A DNA stretch of 64,000 nt from Hyaloscypha bicolor E (GCF_002865645.1 NW_020194620.1:1619353-1683352); one strand, 5' to 3'. Positions 1-12,121 are shown, counted from the first letter of the stretch. Made by a program: numbers and translations. The notes: generated by a model not told the origin, from the letters alone.

Positions 1-2526
1 GATCTGATTCAAGTTCGGGCTCAGGTGCAGGCTCAGATGCAGGCTCAGGCCTGGTAGGTTGAGCTCTAGGAGTGTATGGAAGGAAGGAAAGACGTGAAAG
101 TGTTTTCAAAAAACCCCGTCCTTTTTTGGCTGGACTTGGAGATTCTGGTGGTGGAATGACTTTGCTCACCTCTTGCAGAGCCTTCCGGGCATTCTCCTCC
201 TCGATGATGGCCTCAGACTGAGCTTTTTGATAAGCATCGTCCCCATTGGTTCCGGTTCGCTCTTTGAAGGAGGCTAAATCTTTCATTGATTTGTCCTTGG
301 ACAACAATGCATCGATGAGCTGCGTTTTCTGCTGCTCATGATCAGTTGTTAAAGCTTTATGCTTGCTCTGGAGTATTTCCAAGTCATTCTTGAAAGATGT
401 AGTGATTATCTCGTTTGTTCGTTTGAGATCTTCCAGAGCAACCATTTCTTCTTGATCGATCGCGGCCACTGCATTTCCGTTAGCTTTTATACTTTCAGAT
501 GGGAACTTTGGGGGGATGTTTTACAGTCTGCTTTTGCAGCAAGCAATTCTCGGTCTCGACTTGATAGTTCAGCCTGGATTTCGGCGAGCCTGCTCTTGAT
601 AGACGTGAGCTCTTGATTGGCTTCGAGGTATAGTTTTCGTGTAGACATAACGGCCTCGTTCCTGTAGAAATCATCTGTAAGAATCTGAAGAGAACCAAAG
701 TTCATTACACAATCGATTGCTTGGACTAACTTTTCGCCTGAAGAATTGCCAATCATCGCATTGAGCTGCATCTGTCCAATAGTGTGCTTCTCGGTAAGGT
801 CTCGGAGGTTCTCTTCGAGTCTCTTCCGGATTCTCTCCACATCTTCAAGCTCGATTCGAAGTGTTGCTTTGGTTGCTCCAGCATTGGAACTCTTCAACAC
901 TTGAATCTCTGCTTTGAGCCTTGAATTTTCGAGAGCGTAATTCGGTCCTGCATTGTCGCTCTGCTCGAGCTCTTCCTCCAAACTTAAGGGACCAGACCTA
1001 GCAGCACGAGGCGAACTCGGAGATGGAGGAGGGCCTGCCGTATTGGTTCTAATCTGTTCCTGTAATGTCTCAATGAATCTTTCGTCGTGTTGCTGCCTCG
1101 ATTGAAGACGGGCAACTTCGTCGTATTGGTTCCGTAGCTCTTCTTCAAGATTTCTCCTCTGATTACTTAACTGAAGGACATCATTCTCATATGATGCGAA
1201 TCTCTTCTCGTATTCTGTAGCCGTCACGACGTGTTTTGCATTCTCTTCGTGGACCCTATCGAATTCTTTCTGGTTCTCTTCGAGGACGTCAATACGGCGG
1301 CGCAAATTATCATTCTCTCGCTCTATACTCTTTTGCAGTTCGAGCTTTTGTTTGAAATGATCCACCATATTGGCTTTCTTAGTAAGAGTCGTGATGTCGT
1401 TCTTCAGTTCTTTTAGTTTGTCTTCGGCTTCTACTAATCTTGCTGCTGCTGGACGAAGAGAAGCAAGCTCCTTCTGATCTCTCTCCTTGATAACACGGTC
1501 GGTCTCCATTTGCTGCTCCTGGGTAGCAATAAGGTCGTTCTGTTCCTGGACTTGGGCCTGCAAGCGGGTGATGAAATTTGCCCTGTCATCATTATTGGAG
1601 CTCCGAAGAGCCTCCAGCTCGCGGTCTGCTTCTTTGCTATGGGAAAGTAATTGCTCGTGACTATCCTCTAAACGTTCAAACCTGGTGAGGAAGTCTGCAT
1701 ATCGCTTCGTCAGGGCTTCGTGATCCGCGGAAAGTTTAGCATAAGCGGCTTCGGCTGCTAGGTCAAGGTCTTTTGTTAGTTTTGGGGGCATGGATGCATC
1801 CTCAAAGTTTGACTCTCGTTGCATATCTGTAGGCAACTATACCTTGTCAGCTGAATCAAGACAAATAGGTTCTTTGTGGTTTACTTCTTGCTCTGCACAT
1901 ATGGCCGCAATCCGTCCTTGATCTTTCTCATCAAGACGCATAATTCGACTGACATATTCTTGGGGGTCGGTGTTTCTCGTTGCTGCCATGAGGAAAATCT
2001 TGAGGAGCTGGACGCATAAGTCAGTTACGTGGGAATCGAGTTGTCTTGTTTTGATTTGAAGAGCTACCTGCACCGTCTGTTTCTCGTCATCGTGTTCTGC
2101 AATAGCATTGAAATCTACCGGGTCTCTAAGAGCGGTTTCGATATATTCGGTGCAGTGGTTTTGGATAAACCGGATGAGAGATTTGTAGACAGCTTCCAGG
2201 CTCTTTTTCTTGGCCAGCCATTTGGACGGACTCGTGTGGTTTTCGGCATCAACGGCGTATCTGGGATCGAGGTCCTCTGCAGCAATCAAAAGTCAGGTCA
2301 TGGACATAAAAGAAGGGGAGATGTAAAGAGGTGGCCTATTCTGCACCTACCCAGCATTTTTGAAAAGACGAATCCATCACTAAGCTCTGAGAGGGACTCT
2401 ACTTTCGAGTCAAGAGGAAATGTGTTCACCTGCAAACAAGGTAAGCAAATGCGTACAACTCAGGATGTCACGGAGGGGTAATACCCAGTTGAGCAGAGTG
2501 CTCTCGGTTCCCGACTTGGCCAGCAT
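1..2526 (-). CDS. Hook-family dynein/endosome adaptor (C-terminus beyond left edge)
   Basis: Reconstructed exons run 2526-2485, 2429-2351, 2276-1885, 1836-526 and 468 to beyond base 1. All four introns (48-74 nt) have GT-AG ends and matching phases. The N-terminus MLAKSGTESTLLNW continues into VNTFPLDSK and SLSELSDGFVFSKML, which is the Hook (calponin-homology-like) domain that binds dynein light intermediate chain. The remaining roughly 500 residues are predicted coiled coil, rich in E, K, Q, L and R. The last visible part has PEPASEPAPEPE-type low complexity before the edge. In filamentous fungi Hook links early endosomes, through FTS and FHIP, to dynein and kinesin-3 for long-range movement in hyphae. 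The first start was chosen because the Hook domain needs the two short upstream exons. The C-terminal cargo region is not in the window. Confidence 0.88.
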
Positions 2527-3526
2527 TGTAGCTGCCCGGGCCCCTTCTATTCGGGGGTTTGCGGTTGTCAAAAGGGGACAAAAGGTGTGTAAGGGAGAGA
2601 GATTGGTTTGGTGATTGTGCTTCGAAAGTTGTATGACATCTTGAACAGCCGGCCAGCGTTGGGGCTGATTTATGCCGGACTGTGTTTCATTGTTCGAGTC
2701 GCAAGCTCGAGCCCAATTCCTTGTCGCGATCTCGTCAGCGAGCTTCTAGACGCGATTGTCCTTCAGCGAATCCCAGGCTGTTGTCCTTTATCGGCACTTG
2801 TAAGTCTAACAAAGGCATTGTTCAAAAGACCTCTATGCAATACTTCAATCTCTCTCCTTTATCAACTCAACAATGAATAAAGAACGGGCGCTCCATAATT
2901 GCCTTTGACCCCTTGCTGTCCAATGACATCACGCGTTCAGGGCACAGCAGCAGCCTGCAGTTGGATTCTCAAAGACTGCAGCCAGTCAAGCCACTTTCGA
3001 CGGTAAGCATCAGAGGAAGTGGCTTCTTTTACTTTTCCAACAGCAACTACTATGCCTCAAGTGACATTGTCCTCAGTCAAAATTATAATTTAGAGAGACT
3101 TGGAGCGATTAAGATTTATTCTAGTTCGAGAATCTCATGATTTCGGGAAGGGGTAGAGTTTTGATTCACGACAGCTCCAGGGAACAATCGGACTAGAAGC
3201 AATTGAAACGTCCCCAGTGGGCATGGTGCACTTAGTCCCGCTTTTGCTGTCCACCGCGAGGATGTCTCGCTATATATTGAAAGACATTCGAGCGGGGGAA
3301 GAGAATATCCGTGGTTGGAATTGGAGAAGGGCCTCCTCATCGACCGTTAATCGTTCAAAGAACCAATTTTGTATGGTTTACAGTTTTCCCTCTGCGCCAA
3401 CCCTCCATTGTGCTTTGCGCCATGAGAAATCGGCCCGGTTGTCCATATTGCCAAACTCCATCCAGTACCCATCATGCATGTTCGTTATGTACGCCGTCCC
3501 AGCCGGCCAGTATTGCAGCCTCCTCA
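2527..3526. other. Intergenic: Hook promoter and inhibitor 3' side
   Basis: About 1 kb without a supportable gene. It should contain the Hook promoter and 5' leader and the 3' end of the I9 inhibitor gene. Short open frames here lack domains, codon bias and splice support. Confidence 0.6.
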
Positions 3527-3877
3527 TCACGAACTCTTGCCCCCGGCGATAGAAACCATTTGGTCTTCTTCAATCACGGCGTGGTAATCATTTCCCATTG
3601 TCTGAACTGTGTCGAGAACTTTTGCGGAAGCTTTTGCGGCGAATCCCCTGGAAGGTCCGTTAGATGATTACTATACGAAGCCATGGAATGATACTAACTT
3701 GATCAACTTGTATTCGTGTGTAATAACGCCTCCAGCTGCAAGAATAGCATCCTTTGCCTGGTCGACAATGCTATCTGGGGTGTCGTTTGGATATGAGACG
3801 ATGACGGCTTTCTGGGGTTGTACTACAGCCATTGCGACAGTAATGAAGGCAAGGATCGAAAGAATGGTGAATTTCAT
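3527..3877 (-). CDS. Small secreted peptidase inhibitor I9-like protein
   Basis: Two exons, 3877-3699 and 3647-3527, with a 51-nt intron, give 99 residues. Residues 1-17 (MKFTILSILAFITVAMA) form a signal peptide. The rest has the inhibitor I9 fold signature seen in subtilisin propeptides and yeast Pbi2: KAVIVSYPNDTPDSIVDQAKDAI, then an AGGVITHEY strand, LIKGFAAKA, and a C-terminal MGNDYHAVIEEDQMVSI. These proteins usually block subtilisin-like proteases. A secreted version could act on the fungus's own or foreign serine proteases. No attached protease domain is present, so it is a stand-alone inhibitor. The splice is well supported because the conserved strand continues across it. The target is unknown. 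Confidence 0.82.
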
Positions 3878-4672
3878 GGCATTCGTTTTCTTTTGTGTTC
3901 AGGTGTTGTTGGTGGTATGTTGAAGAGGAAGGGTGAGGGAGGCATCCACGGCCTTATGTCGGAGCCTGATGTGCCGCAGCCAAGCATCCCATCCGGAGAA
4001 AGCGGGTGGGTCATGGTCACGTGCTGCTTGTCATTATGCCATAGTCTATAGATCCGTGAGTGATTACTTGATTTCATTGGAACGGGCGAATTTAAGCATA
4101 GATAGTCAACTTAGTCTTTCTAAGACTATCCTAAACATTTACGATTAAGATATCTTTGAACAATCTTGGTTCTTGGTTGCTCATTCCCCAAGCGGAGAAA
4201 AGTGACGCCGCAACCGGCAGGCTAAAAATAAGCCGGCTCGAACAGACAAGAACCGAACTGCAAATCATCTTTGTCGCCATCCACCTTCGGCAACCACGAC
4301 CCTCCTCAGCACCAACAACGACAAGACATCGAATGCGACTCATACACTTGCGCGATTCCGACTGACCGATCGGCCGCCCGAGATTTCATTCATTCTGAGG
4401 ACTTGAGGTTGCGCAGAGGAGGTGGGCGAGCGGAGCAAGGCTGAACCGATTGACAAACAAAGGCGAGACGGCGGGAGGATTGGCAGTCATCAAATACACA
4501 CTTCTAGTTCTCATCGAGTTGAATACCTGTGCATGGATCTAGCTAGCTGTCTTTGAAAAGATCTGTTCTCGAGATCGGAAGCCCGGTGGTTTCCGTGCGA
4601 GACGTTCCGTTTTGAAAGCCTTTCTCTTCACCCTCCCTCCTAGCACTTCTCCTGGCTTTGCAACAGCCCAAC
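3878..4672. promoter_or_regulatory. Divergent promoter region, I9 inhibitor / PCF11
   Basis: 795 bp shared between two divergent genes. It contains a CACGTG E-box at 4018-4023 and a perfect 7-bp inverted repeat, TAGTCTT-TCT-AAGACTA, at 4112-4128. No gene was seen. Any regulatory role is inferred from position only. Confidence 0.4.
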
Positions 4673-7169
4673 ATGTCGTACGGTCAAGGACCTGATGATA
4701 TAGCGGAGGATTTTAAGTCAGCCTTGCAGGACCTTAGCGTAGGTGACTTCTCTGATCCCAACTCTCCTTTTAGATGCATGGCGATGTTTTTCTCCTCTCT
4801 AGAGTAGAAACTCGCGAAACAATGTTCCAGCTCTCAAAACTCTCCCAGAATAGGCACCGCTGACACCTAGATCATCTAGATAAATGTACGAATCCCGCCG
4901 GAGCTCCACATGTCCTACTGTAATCTTGGACAGGCAGAAGTCTGTCCTGTCCACGAGACCCTTATTCCATAGACATCCTCAGATCAACGAATGCTGACAC
5001 CACGGCAGTCAAGGTTCGAAATAAGTAATCTTACGATCATTGCAAAGGAGAATACAGAGCACGCCTTTGCGATTTCCGAAGCTCTTAAGCTTCACCTCAA
5101 ACAAACCTCCCCGCAGAAGAAACTCCCTGCTTTCTATGTCCTCGATTCCATCGTCAAGAATGTCGGCACGCCATACACACTGTTCTTTGGTCGGCAACTC
5201 TACGCAACCTTTATGGAAGCTTACGCTTTGGTTGACACTAGTGTACGGAGGAAGATGGATGAGATGTTGAAGACCTGGAAAGAGCCTGTGCCTGGTTCAA
5301 TGGATCCTCGACCTGTATTCCCCCCTGAGCTCACACGTCCAATTGAAAATGCCTTGATTAAGGCCAAAACTTCCTTTGTTCAGGCCCATCAGGAACATCT
5401 CAAAAACCAACAACAACAGCTGAACCGAGGTCGGTCGACCGCTTCTCCTGCTGGATATCGAGATACTCCAACCCCACCAAATGCGTATCGACCGCCCCCA
5501 CCCAATGTTACGCCAGGATATGGCCCAAACTACCCTCCACAACAACAATATGCCTCTCCTCCCATAAATGGACAGCAATACCCGAATCAGCCAAATGGTC
5601 AGCAACCATATGGACCCCCGCCAGTAAGAATTCTTGAATTCTTATCATCGTCCTCTCACTGACAATTTCATAGGGACCACCTAGTCAGCAGTATCCTCCA
5701 CAAGTAGCTTCAGGGCCGCCTTCATGGCAGCAACCACCATCTCAGGGGTATCAGGTGGCTGAAAATAGCATAGCAAGATTGAATAGTGACATTGACAAGC
5801 TTATCACTACGTCAAAGGCGGAATGGGCTCAAAATCCTTACGATAACAGTATTGGAACGAGACTGAAAGCCTTGCTTGATTTGCAGACTATTTTGCAAAA
5901 CCAACAACTGCCACCAAATCAAATTGCCCTCATAAAAGATCAAGTTGATCAGCTGTCTGAAGCCTCTCAGGCACCTAAAACCCAGCTCCCTCCAGCACCA
6001 GTATATCCTCCTGCACCCGTAGCAGCTACTCAGCCGCCGGCTCAGCAGCCCTCGTTGAGTTCAATTCTTGGTCCAGGTGCTCTTGCAGCATTGGCAAGAG
6101 CCTCTGCAACTCCTCAGCCCGCGGCCCCTATAAATGCAGGGGCCCCAATTCGCTCTCCTCAGCCTCAGTATGCTCAACCTTCCTATCAACAACCTCCCGC
6201 CACGGCACCGGCTTCTACGCCAATTCCGGAAGCTAGCTCTTTGCTCGAACGACTGCGAGCTGCTGGAATGCTTCCAGCCGTTTCAACACCAACTAGTGCA
6301 CCAACTCCAATGAGCTCTTTGCCTGTGCCACCAGGTTTCCCTCCGTCATTTCTCAACACTCCGCCGAGCGCCTCTCGGACGCCGCTGGCAAACTTGTCCA
6401 ATGATGTTGTTCTGAAGCCTGCTTCCCTCAAAGAGTAAGCTTGTAGTCTCTTCCATTAATGTTTTCGCATCTAATATTGTTAGGAAACGGCCTCATCTCA
6501 TCTCCAGCCTTTATGAGCGACTGGGGGCGCCTTGCACTCAATGTGGCCGTCGCTTCCAGGCAGACGAAGAAGGCAAGAAAAAGAAGACCGCTCACATGGA
6601 CTGGCACTTCAAAGTTCATCAACGGATGGCTGAAGCAGAGGCGAGAGGACAACATCGAAGTTGGTATGTTGACGAATTGGTAAGTCTTGCTCTAAAATAA
6701 TTTCAAAGCTCTGCTAACAGTACTCAGGATTGGATCAAATCCCGTGAAGTAGAAGACGAGTCAGGCACGGCTACCACAGTTGCAAATAACTCAAGCGCCG
6801 CCTCTGCAGCAGCAAACAACCCCAAGCTCCAGTATCTTGCAGTGCCAGACGATCCTGCTCTCGCAAACAGTCTTTGTCCCATCTGCCAAGAGAAATTCGA
6901 GATGAAGTGGCTTGATGAGGCGCAAGAGTTTGTCTGGATGGATGCGAAGAAGGTCGGAGACCGCATCTACCACGCAAGTTGCTACGCAGAGGCAACGAAG
7001 GATGTAATTACGCAGGTCAAGAGGGGTACGCCTGAGCCTGCAGGCGTGCTAGGAAAGCGGAAAGCTGAGGTAAGCCGTTTTCTCCCACACATATATGAGT
7101 TATAGTTGACTAATATAGAATTAGGATGATTACATGGCGTTGCGAACGAAGATCAAGACAGAAAATTAG
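4673..7169 (+). CDS. PCF11: PCF11-like mRNA cleavage/polyadenylation factor (CF IA)
   Basis: Reconstructed exons are 4673-4738, a 6-nt microexon 4880-4885, 5009-5623, 5674-6434, 6484-6679, 6728-7069 and 7125-7169, giving 676 residues. The N-terminal CTD-interaction domain (to about residue 140) carries RFEISNLTIIAKENTEHA and LPAFYVLDSIVKNVGTPYT, which define Pcf11. A Pro/Gln-rich linker follows. A zinc finger with CTQC and HMDWHFKVH sits near residue 498, and a second zinc module with CPICQEKF near residue 598 ends in VWMDAKKVGDRIYHASC. Pcf11 bridges the phosphorylated RNA polymerase II CTD to the cleavage machinery and supports termination. The microexon adds two residues (Ile-Asn) in the spacer before SRFEIS. 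It is inferred from flanking AG and GT and a CTGAC branch point. Without it the protein stays in frame but is two residues shorter. Confidence 0.93.
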
Positions 7170-7580
7170 GTTAATGGTGCACAGATACCATAGACAGATT
7201 TTGCATGGTGGGACCGTTTCTTCTCTAAAATAAGCATAGCATAGGCGTTGCAAGGAGCCAGATTAGATACCAAAATAATCAAGACTTTAAAACAGGCTTC
7301 CTTTCCTTAAGCCCCTCTCTTTGTTCACTATCGTGCCCGGCATTTCTTGTGTCTTGAGCCGACCATAGAGCCGTGCAAGCGCCAACTATTGACCGCCCTT
7401 CCACCGCCAGAAGACAAAGCGCCTCATCATCCACGACTGGGCTTCCTAGTGCAACTTTCCACATGAGCCTTGAGAAAGGCTTCCCAACATCACTGGCAGA
7501 TGATTTGCATTTAAAAGGACAATCTTTGTCTGGGTCTACTTGTCCCACATGATAAGTGAAGTACTCCTATTTCCGCAGAC
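7170..7580. other. Convergent 3' region, PCF11 / SDR
   Basis: 411 bp between two genes that face each other. It is AT-rich just after the PCF11 stop, as expected for poly(A) signals. No gene was seen. Confidence 0.5.
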
Positions 7581-8723
7581 TTATTCAAATCGCTCGCTTC
7601 CAAACTCTCCCTTAATGCCGATTGAAAGTTTCCCCTCCTTGACAATTTCGTCTTTTCGCTCCATTAATTCATCAACGGACCAATTGACCTCGACGTACTT
7701 CCCACTTAGGAACGTAGCATTTTCCGTTGCCAGCCACACACCAAGACCACCAAGGAGCTCCGGGCTATCTTTTGCAAACGGTTTGAAGTAGTTGAGTGTT
7801 GCGTTGGTAAGGATGAGACCTGGATGTACGGCAACCGCTGTGACATTTGGGTTCTCAACAGCGATAAAAGCTTGAAGTTGCGTGAGAGCTAACTTTGAAA
7901 TCGAGTAGGCTGATAGACCTGGGAAGGGCATATGGGCTGCAAAAGTGGTGAGACTGATGATTGCTCCTTTCTTTTCCTTCCCCAGGAGTTTCAGGAATCC
8001 TTGGGTGACGAGAAACGTCCCTTTCACGTTTGTTTCCTTCGATATGTTAGTACTATGCTGAACAGTCGCAGATCACTTACGAAGTCATTCCACCAGGAGT
8101 CAAGTGGTTGCTCCACAATGGTCCCCCCTGAAATAACTGCGGCATTATTGACGAGGACATCTGCATGGCCAAACTTCTCTTTGACTTTCTCCCAGAAAGA
8201 TGCGACGGATTCAGCATTCTTGATATCAGTAGTTACGATTTCCACCAGAACATCTTTGTTGATAGCATGGATCTCATCCTTCACCTCCTCAAGGCCAGCT
8301 TCATTTCGAGATACAAGTACCATAGCTTTGGGTACTGCCTTCGCAAATGATTTCACAAAAGCCTGATGAGATCAATCATTACCACTGTTGAGCCTCAAGC
8401 TTGTAGAGTCCAGAATTTGTCATTTTTCCGACTCTAAAAAGGACTTACAAGTCTTCCAAGCCCCTTGCTAGGTCCAGTTATGACGATGACTTTTCCAGCC
8501 ATACTGTTTGCTGGATTTGTGGGGTCACTAGAGCCAATCAGCAATATGTTTTCTTTGGGGGAGGGTGAACTGGGAGCTGTGAATTCCTCCCGGCCAGTGA
8601 AAATAGGAGCTCGGGGTACAGGCCAAAGAAATAGGTTCTGTACACGGTGGGGTAAACATCTCGGTACACAGTTTTTGTAAACTGTGCTTTCTTGACAAAC
8701 ATGTCACTTGGAGGATCCGCCAT
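7581..8723 (-). CDS. Short-chain dehydrogenase/reductase (classical SDR)
   Basis: Exons 8723-8644, 8527-8449, 8362-8081 and 8036-7581 encode 298 residues. The cofactor site TGPSKGLG fits TGxxxGxG and lies near residue 45. NNAA is the variant of the NNAG motif, and the catalytic YSISK (YxxxK) follows the SLTTFAAH serine. The N-terminal leader QFTKTVYRDVYPTV-DPTNPANS is typical of fungal stand-alone SDRs and is recovered only by joining the first two exons. The reaction should be NAD(P)H-linked oxidation or reduction of an alcohol or ketone; the substrate cannot be told. A methionine (MFVKK) a few codons downstream could also start translation. It is divergent from the NmrA-like gene, which is also an oxidoreductase-fold protein. 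No other pathway genes are adjacent. Confidence 0.88.
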
Positions 8724-9541
8724 GGCTGTGTGTTTAAGGCGTGGAACGGTAGAATCTAGATTTGGAGGGTTCTCGGGTTCCTTTAGGCGCAGACAACGGG
8801 TTGTTTTAGAGTGGATTGATTTACCTAGCAACGCCGGACTGGCAGCGGCTGTATATATACAGGTTCTTAACTGCTATCACGGATGCAGCAGCCAAAGAGG
8901 CGTCGAACTGAAGATGATGCATCTCTGACAAATGCGGGGTTCTTCGAGGCGCGAGTGTCTGGGATTCCACCTCTGGCCATGTGGGGCTTCAAAAATCAAT
9001 GAATGTTGTGGCTCCTTTTATGCGAGCAAGTCTCAAGGCTTGCTTTCCAGGTCTGGGTATCGAGCAGAGAGTCGTCTGGAAGGCTTGTTACGAGGTTTAG
9101 GGCGAGATCAAGCCAATATGTAGATTTGCTCCAGCCAATCACAGCTGCACGGCTCTCTGGACCGAATAGGTTTGGCTCGGAACGTCCGCTACTCGGACTT
9201 CGCGCATTCGCGTCTTCGCGTCCTGGGAGACACGGGGAAGAATTATAATTTCAAAGTACAGTGCATCCAAGTCCTGTACTTCGAAATCACATTTCTGATG
9301 GCTCCAATTGCTTACTTTGCTCACAAGTGTGCGTCTTACAAATGTTACCATACCAACAACATGTCGGCCGCGAACAGTAACATAAGGTAGCATAACAAAG
9401 TAAACAACGTTCAATGGGTGCAATTCATAGCAATCGAAGGACATTTTAGTTAGTTTGGTACAAGTATTTAAGGTGATTGAATTTCCTCTCTATTCTGTGT
9501 ACAAGCCTTTCTCTTCTCATCTTCATTGAATCTCTACAAAC
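8724..9541. promoter_or_regulatory. Divergent promoter region, SDR / NmrA-like
   Basis: 818 bp between divergent genes. At 9199-9220 there are three TTCGCG hexamers with an exact 8-bp period, about 320 bp upstream of the NmrA-like start. No gene was seen here. Confidence 0.4.
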
Positions 9542-10585
9542 ATGGCCTTCAAAAAGATTGCAATTGCTGGTGCATCAGGATATCTTGGGCGCAAAATCTT
9601 GGACCATCTCCTCACTATTCCAATAGTCTCTCGGGTCACTGTGCTCACCCACTCGCCCTTGGCGGATTTTCCCTCCTCGCCCATCTTGACCGTCATCTCA
9701 ATCCCCTCCTACCGAGCTGTTGCTGCCCTGACGTTGGCTCTTCAGGGTCATGAACTCTTGATCTCTGCTCTCTCCCGTCTTAGCGCCGATGAAACCGACG
9801 AATTTCTCATAGCAGCAGCAATTGCTGCCGGCGTGAGGCGTTATATGCCTTCAGAATACACCGTTGATTGCATGCATCCGCACGCGATTGCCGTCTCAGG
9901 TTCCACGGTCATAGCAGGCAAAATTGCAAGTGCTCAGAGGGTTCAACATTCAGCTGAAAAGGGCGAGATCGAGTATACTACGTTAGTGACTGGTGAGTCC
10001 CAACTTCTCGATGTGTCAATCCCTCTTGTAGCAATGTCCCAAAAGCTCTTGGGATATTCTACTCCCGAGAACACCTGAAAGAAGAATACTAACTCCGATT
10101 TCTCGGGAGCAGGTGCCTTTTTGGATTTCTGGTTTGAATACCCAAATCCCATCATTGACACCAACGCAAAGACAATCACCTTGTTAGATGGAGGTGAGAA
10201 GAAGATGACTGGCGTGACAACTGAGTTCGTAGCAAGATGCATTGGGGCTATTGTTGCAATGCCCGAAGAGTCTACAAACAATCAGCGGATCAGGATTGCG
10301 GAGGTCGAATATACAGGGAAAGCACTCCTTCAAACATTCGAGGAAGTGACGAATGAGAAGTGGACTGTAGTTGACAGAAGCACTGACGAAATCCTCAACG
10401 AGGCTGTGAAAGCAGGGGGGAAAGGAGACATGCGAGGGTTCTATATGGGAAATATCATCAAACTCAACTTTGATGGCGAAGGGGCTGGCTATTTCGAAGA
10501 AGGCATGGAGTGGTTAGATGGTGCTGTCAAAAGGCAGAGTCTGAAAGAGATAGTAGAGAGAAGTATTTCTCGCTTGAACTGGTAG
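9542..10585 (+). CDS. NmrA/isoflavone-reductase-like NAD(P)-binding protein
   Basis: Two exons, 9542-9992 and 10113-10585, encode 307 residues. The N-terminus AIAGASGYLGRKIL carries GxxGxxG of a Rossmann fold. RRYMPSEYTVD resembles the RFIPSEFG motif of the isoflavone reductase/PCBER branch of atypical SDRs. The second exon starts LDFWFEYPNP and ends in KEIVERSISRLNW. Fungal members are NAD(P)H reductases of aromatic compounds or NmrA-type redox sensors. The usual catalytic lysine position could not be assigned with confidence. The intron carries ACTAAC shortly before its acceptor, and the phases agree. The substrate is unknown. Confidence 0.85.
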
Positions 10586-12121
10586 GCTTTAATTGTTGAA
10601 CTGGCTTCTCTGAATTGAATTTATAGGATTGTTTGGGGATTTTGGCTAAGCTGATGAGAGGTGTGGTGATTTTTCACTTGAATAACAAGATCCCCCAGAT
10701 GGCTTCAATTTTACTGGTTCCTACAATCGAGGGTCCAAGATGTTTGGGGATATATGGACTTGCTATGCCTATGGACGAGGAGACGCGCAGGCCGTCGATT
10801 CCGAGGAGAGCTGCGGCCAGGAAAAGTTTCTGATGAGAGGTTATTGATGGTGATGGCTCATGATTGCAAGGAGAGTTACTTAGTTTATGTTAGTGTCGTC
10901 TCCTTGTTTGGTGCAATGGGAATACCCCGTCAAGCAGCGGCGTTGTCGGATTCTGAAGGGAGTCCTAAGAGGGGTTGGAAGTGCAGGCCAGTTTCTATCC
11001 TTGAGGCTTTTTTTAATCTTACCTTCTATACCTTAATAAGGGCTGCTGTCGATCGGCCTCTTTCCTATCTTCCGTGTATCTTACATTAGCGGCGGAGTCG
11101 GAGAGGATGGATTTTGGTTCTCCTGTCCTGAACTTTTTTGAGCTGCGGCTTTGATAATTTATTTTTCAATCACATTTGACAAGAACAACCTTGCACTGCC
11201 TTGGGTTACTTCTCAATCATTTTGAGATCTCAACTATTAGTTCGCAAAAACTGTAAGAGCAATCTGGCCCGATTAAGGTTATTCTTTAGTCCGAGACCTA
11301 AATATAGTTACCCTACACTAAGACACGACCATCCTCGGGAAGTGCCGTTCGAAGATCCTTTACTTCTACTCCCCCCGCCCACCCCTAATTAAATGTAACA
11401 GTGGGTCAAAATGCAGAGGTTTTTTGGTATGGTCCCAGGCTGGTTTTGCGGGGACCCACTATTACATTTACTAGTTGGGGGGGGGAGCAACATTTTTGGG
11501 TTTTTAGGAGCATTCTTGTGCCCACGAAAAGGGCCCCAGTTTGAGACTAAACTGGCCGCCTGACGGGGATTAGGTTAATGCCATCCACTCTCAGAATGCC
11601 TGCTTGGTTGATTTCGGAGGAGCTCAAGTCAATCTCAATAAATTGATTTCGAACGAAGGGACAGGACGTCAGTACATAGTTGTACTCACAACTCTCATCC
11701 ACAATCGGTGGCTGGCTGAATACCGATTGGTAGGTCATATTTCGGTACGACGTGCAGCGGTGCAGCCGAGCCAAGACTCACTGACAGGGGCTGGCACTGG
11801 TTCCCCAAACCGCTAAAAGCAATTTGAGCTGCTTGACTTTCAGCTCTCCACGCATCGCAAGTTCTTAACATCAAATTCCTCAAGCTAGCGCTCTTTGTGG
11901 AAGTGACAGCGGCTCTGAGTGGAGCCAGCTCTGGATGACCAAACCATACCATACCAGGACAATGGTGTAGGCCACCCCGCATAGGGCTGGCTTACCCAGG
12001 ACCACCTCTTTCCTATAATTCCTGCGCCTCTGCTGCAACCTCACTTATATCATCCTCCCCGTAGTGTGTCAGTACCATTTCCCTCCATTGTGCTTTGCAT
12101 GGATAAGGAATATTTCGAGTC
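10586..12121. other. 1.5-kb intergenic region with a MITE-like inverted repeat
   Basis: No supportable gene. The notable content is the imperfect inverted repeat at 11369-11487, listed separately. The rest is unremarkable and presumably holds the 3' end of the NmrA-like gene and the promoter of the transcription-factor-like gene. Confidence 0.5.
11369..11487. repeat. Imperfect inverted repeat, MITE-like (119 bp)
   Basis: The left arm 11369-11407 and right arm 11453-11487 are inverted copies around a 45-bp loop. The inner 18 bp, TAAATGTAA[C/T]AGTGGGTC, match with one mismatch. The outer parts are C-tracts (CTCCCCCC on the left, the complement GGGGGGGGGAG on the right), with one gap needed between. 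No clear target-site duplication was found, so a short non-autonomous transposon is only one explanation. A fold-back regulatory element is another. Confidence 0.5.

Noticed and set aside
2608..3140. Several 60-90-codon frames upstream of Hook
   Set aside because: Overlapping in different phases, no recognisable motif, and expected by chance at this length.
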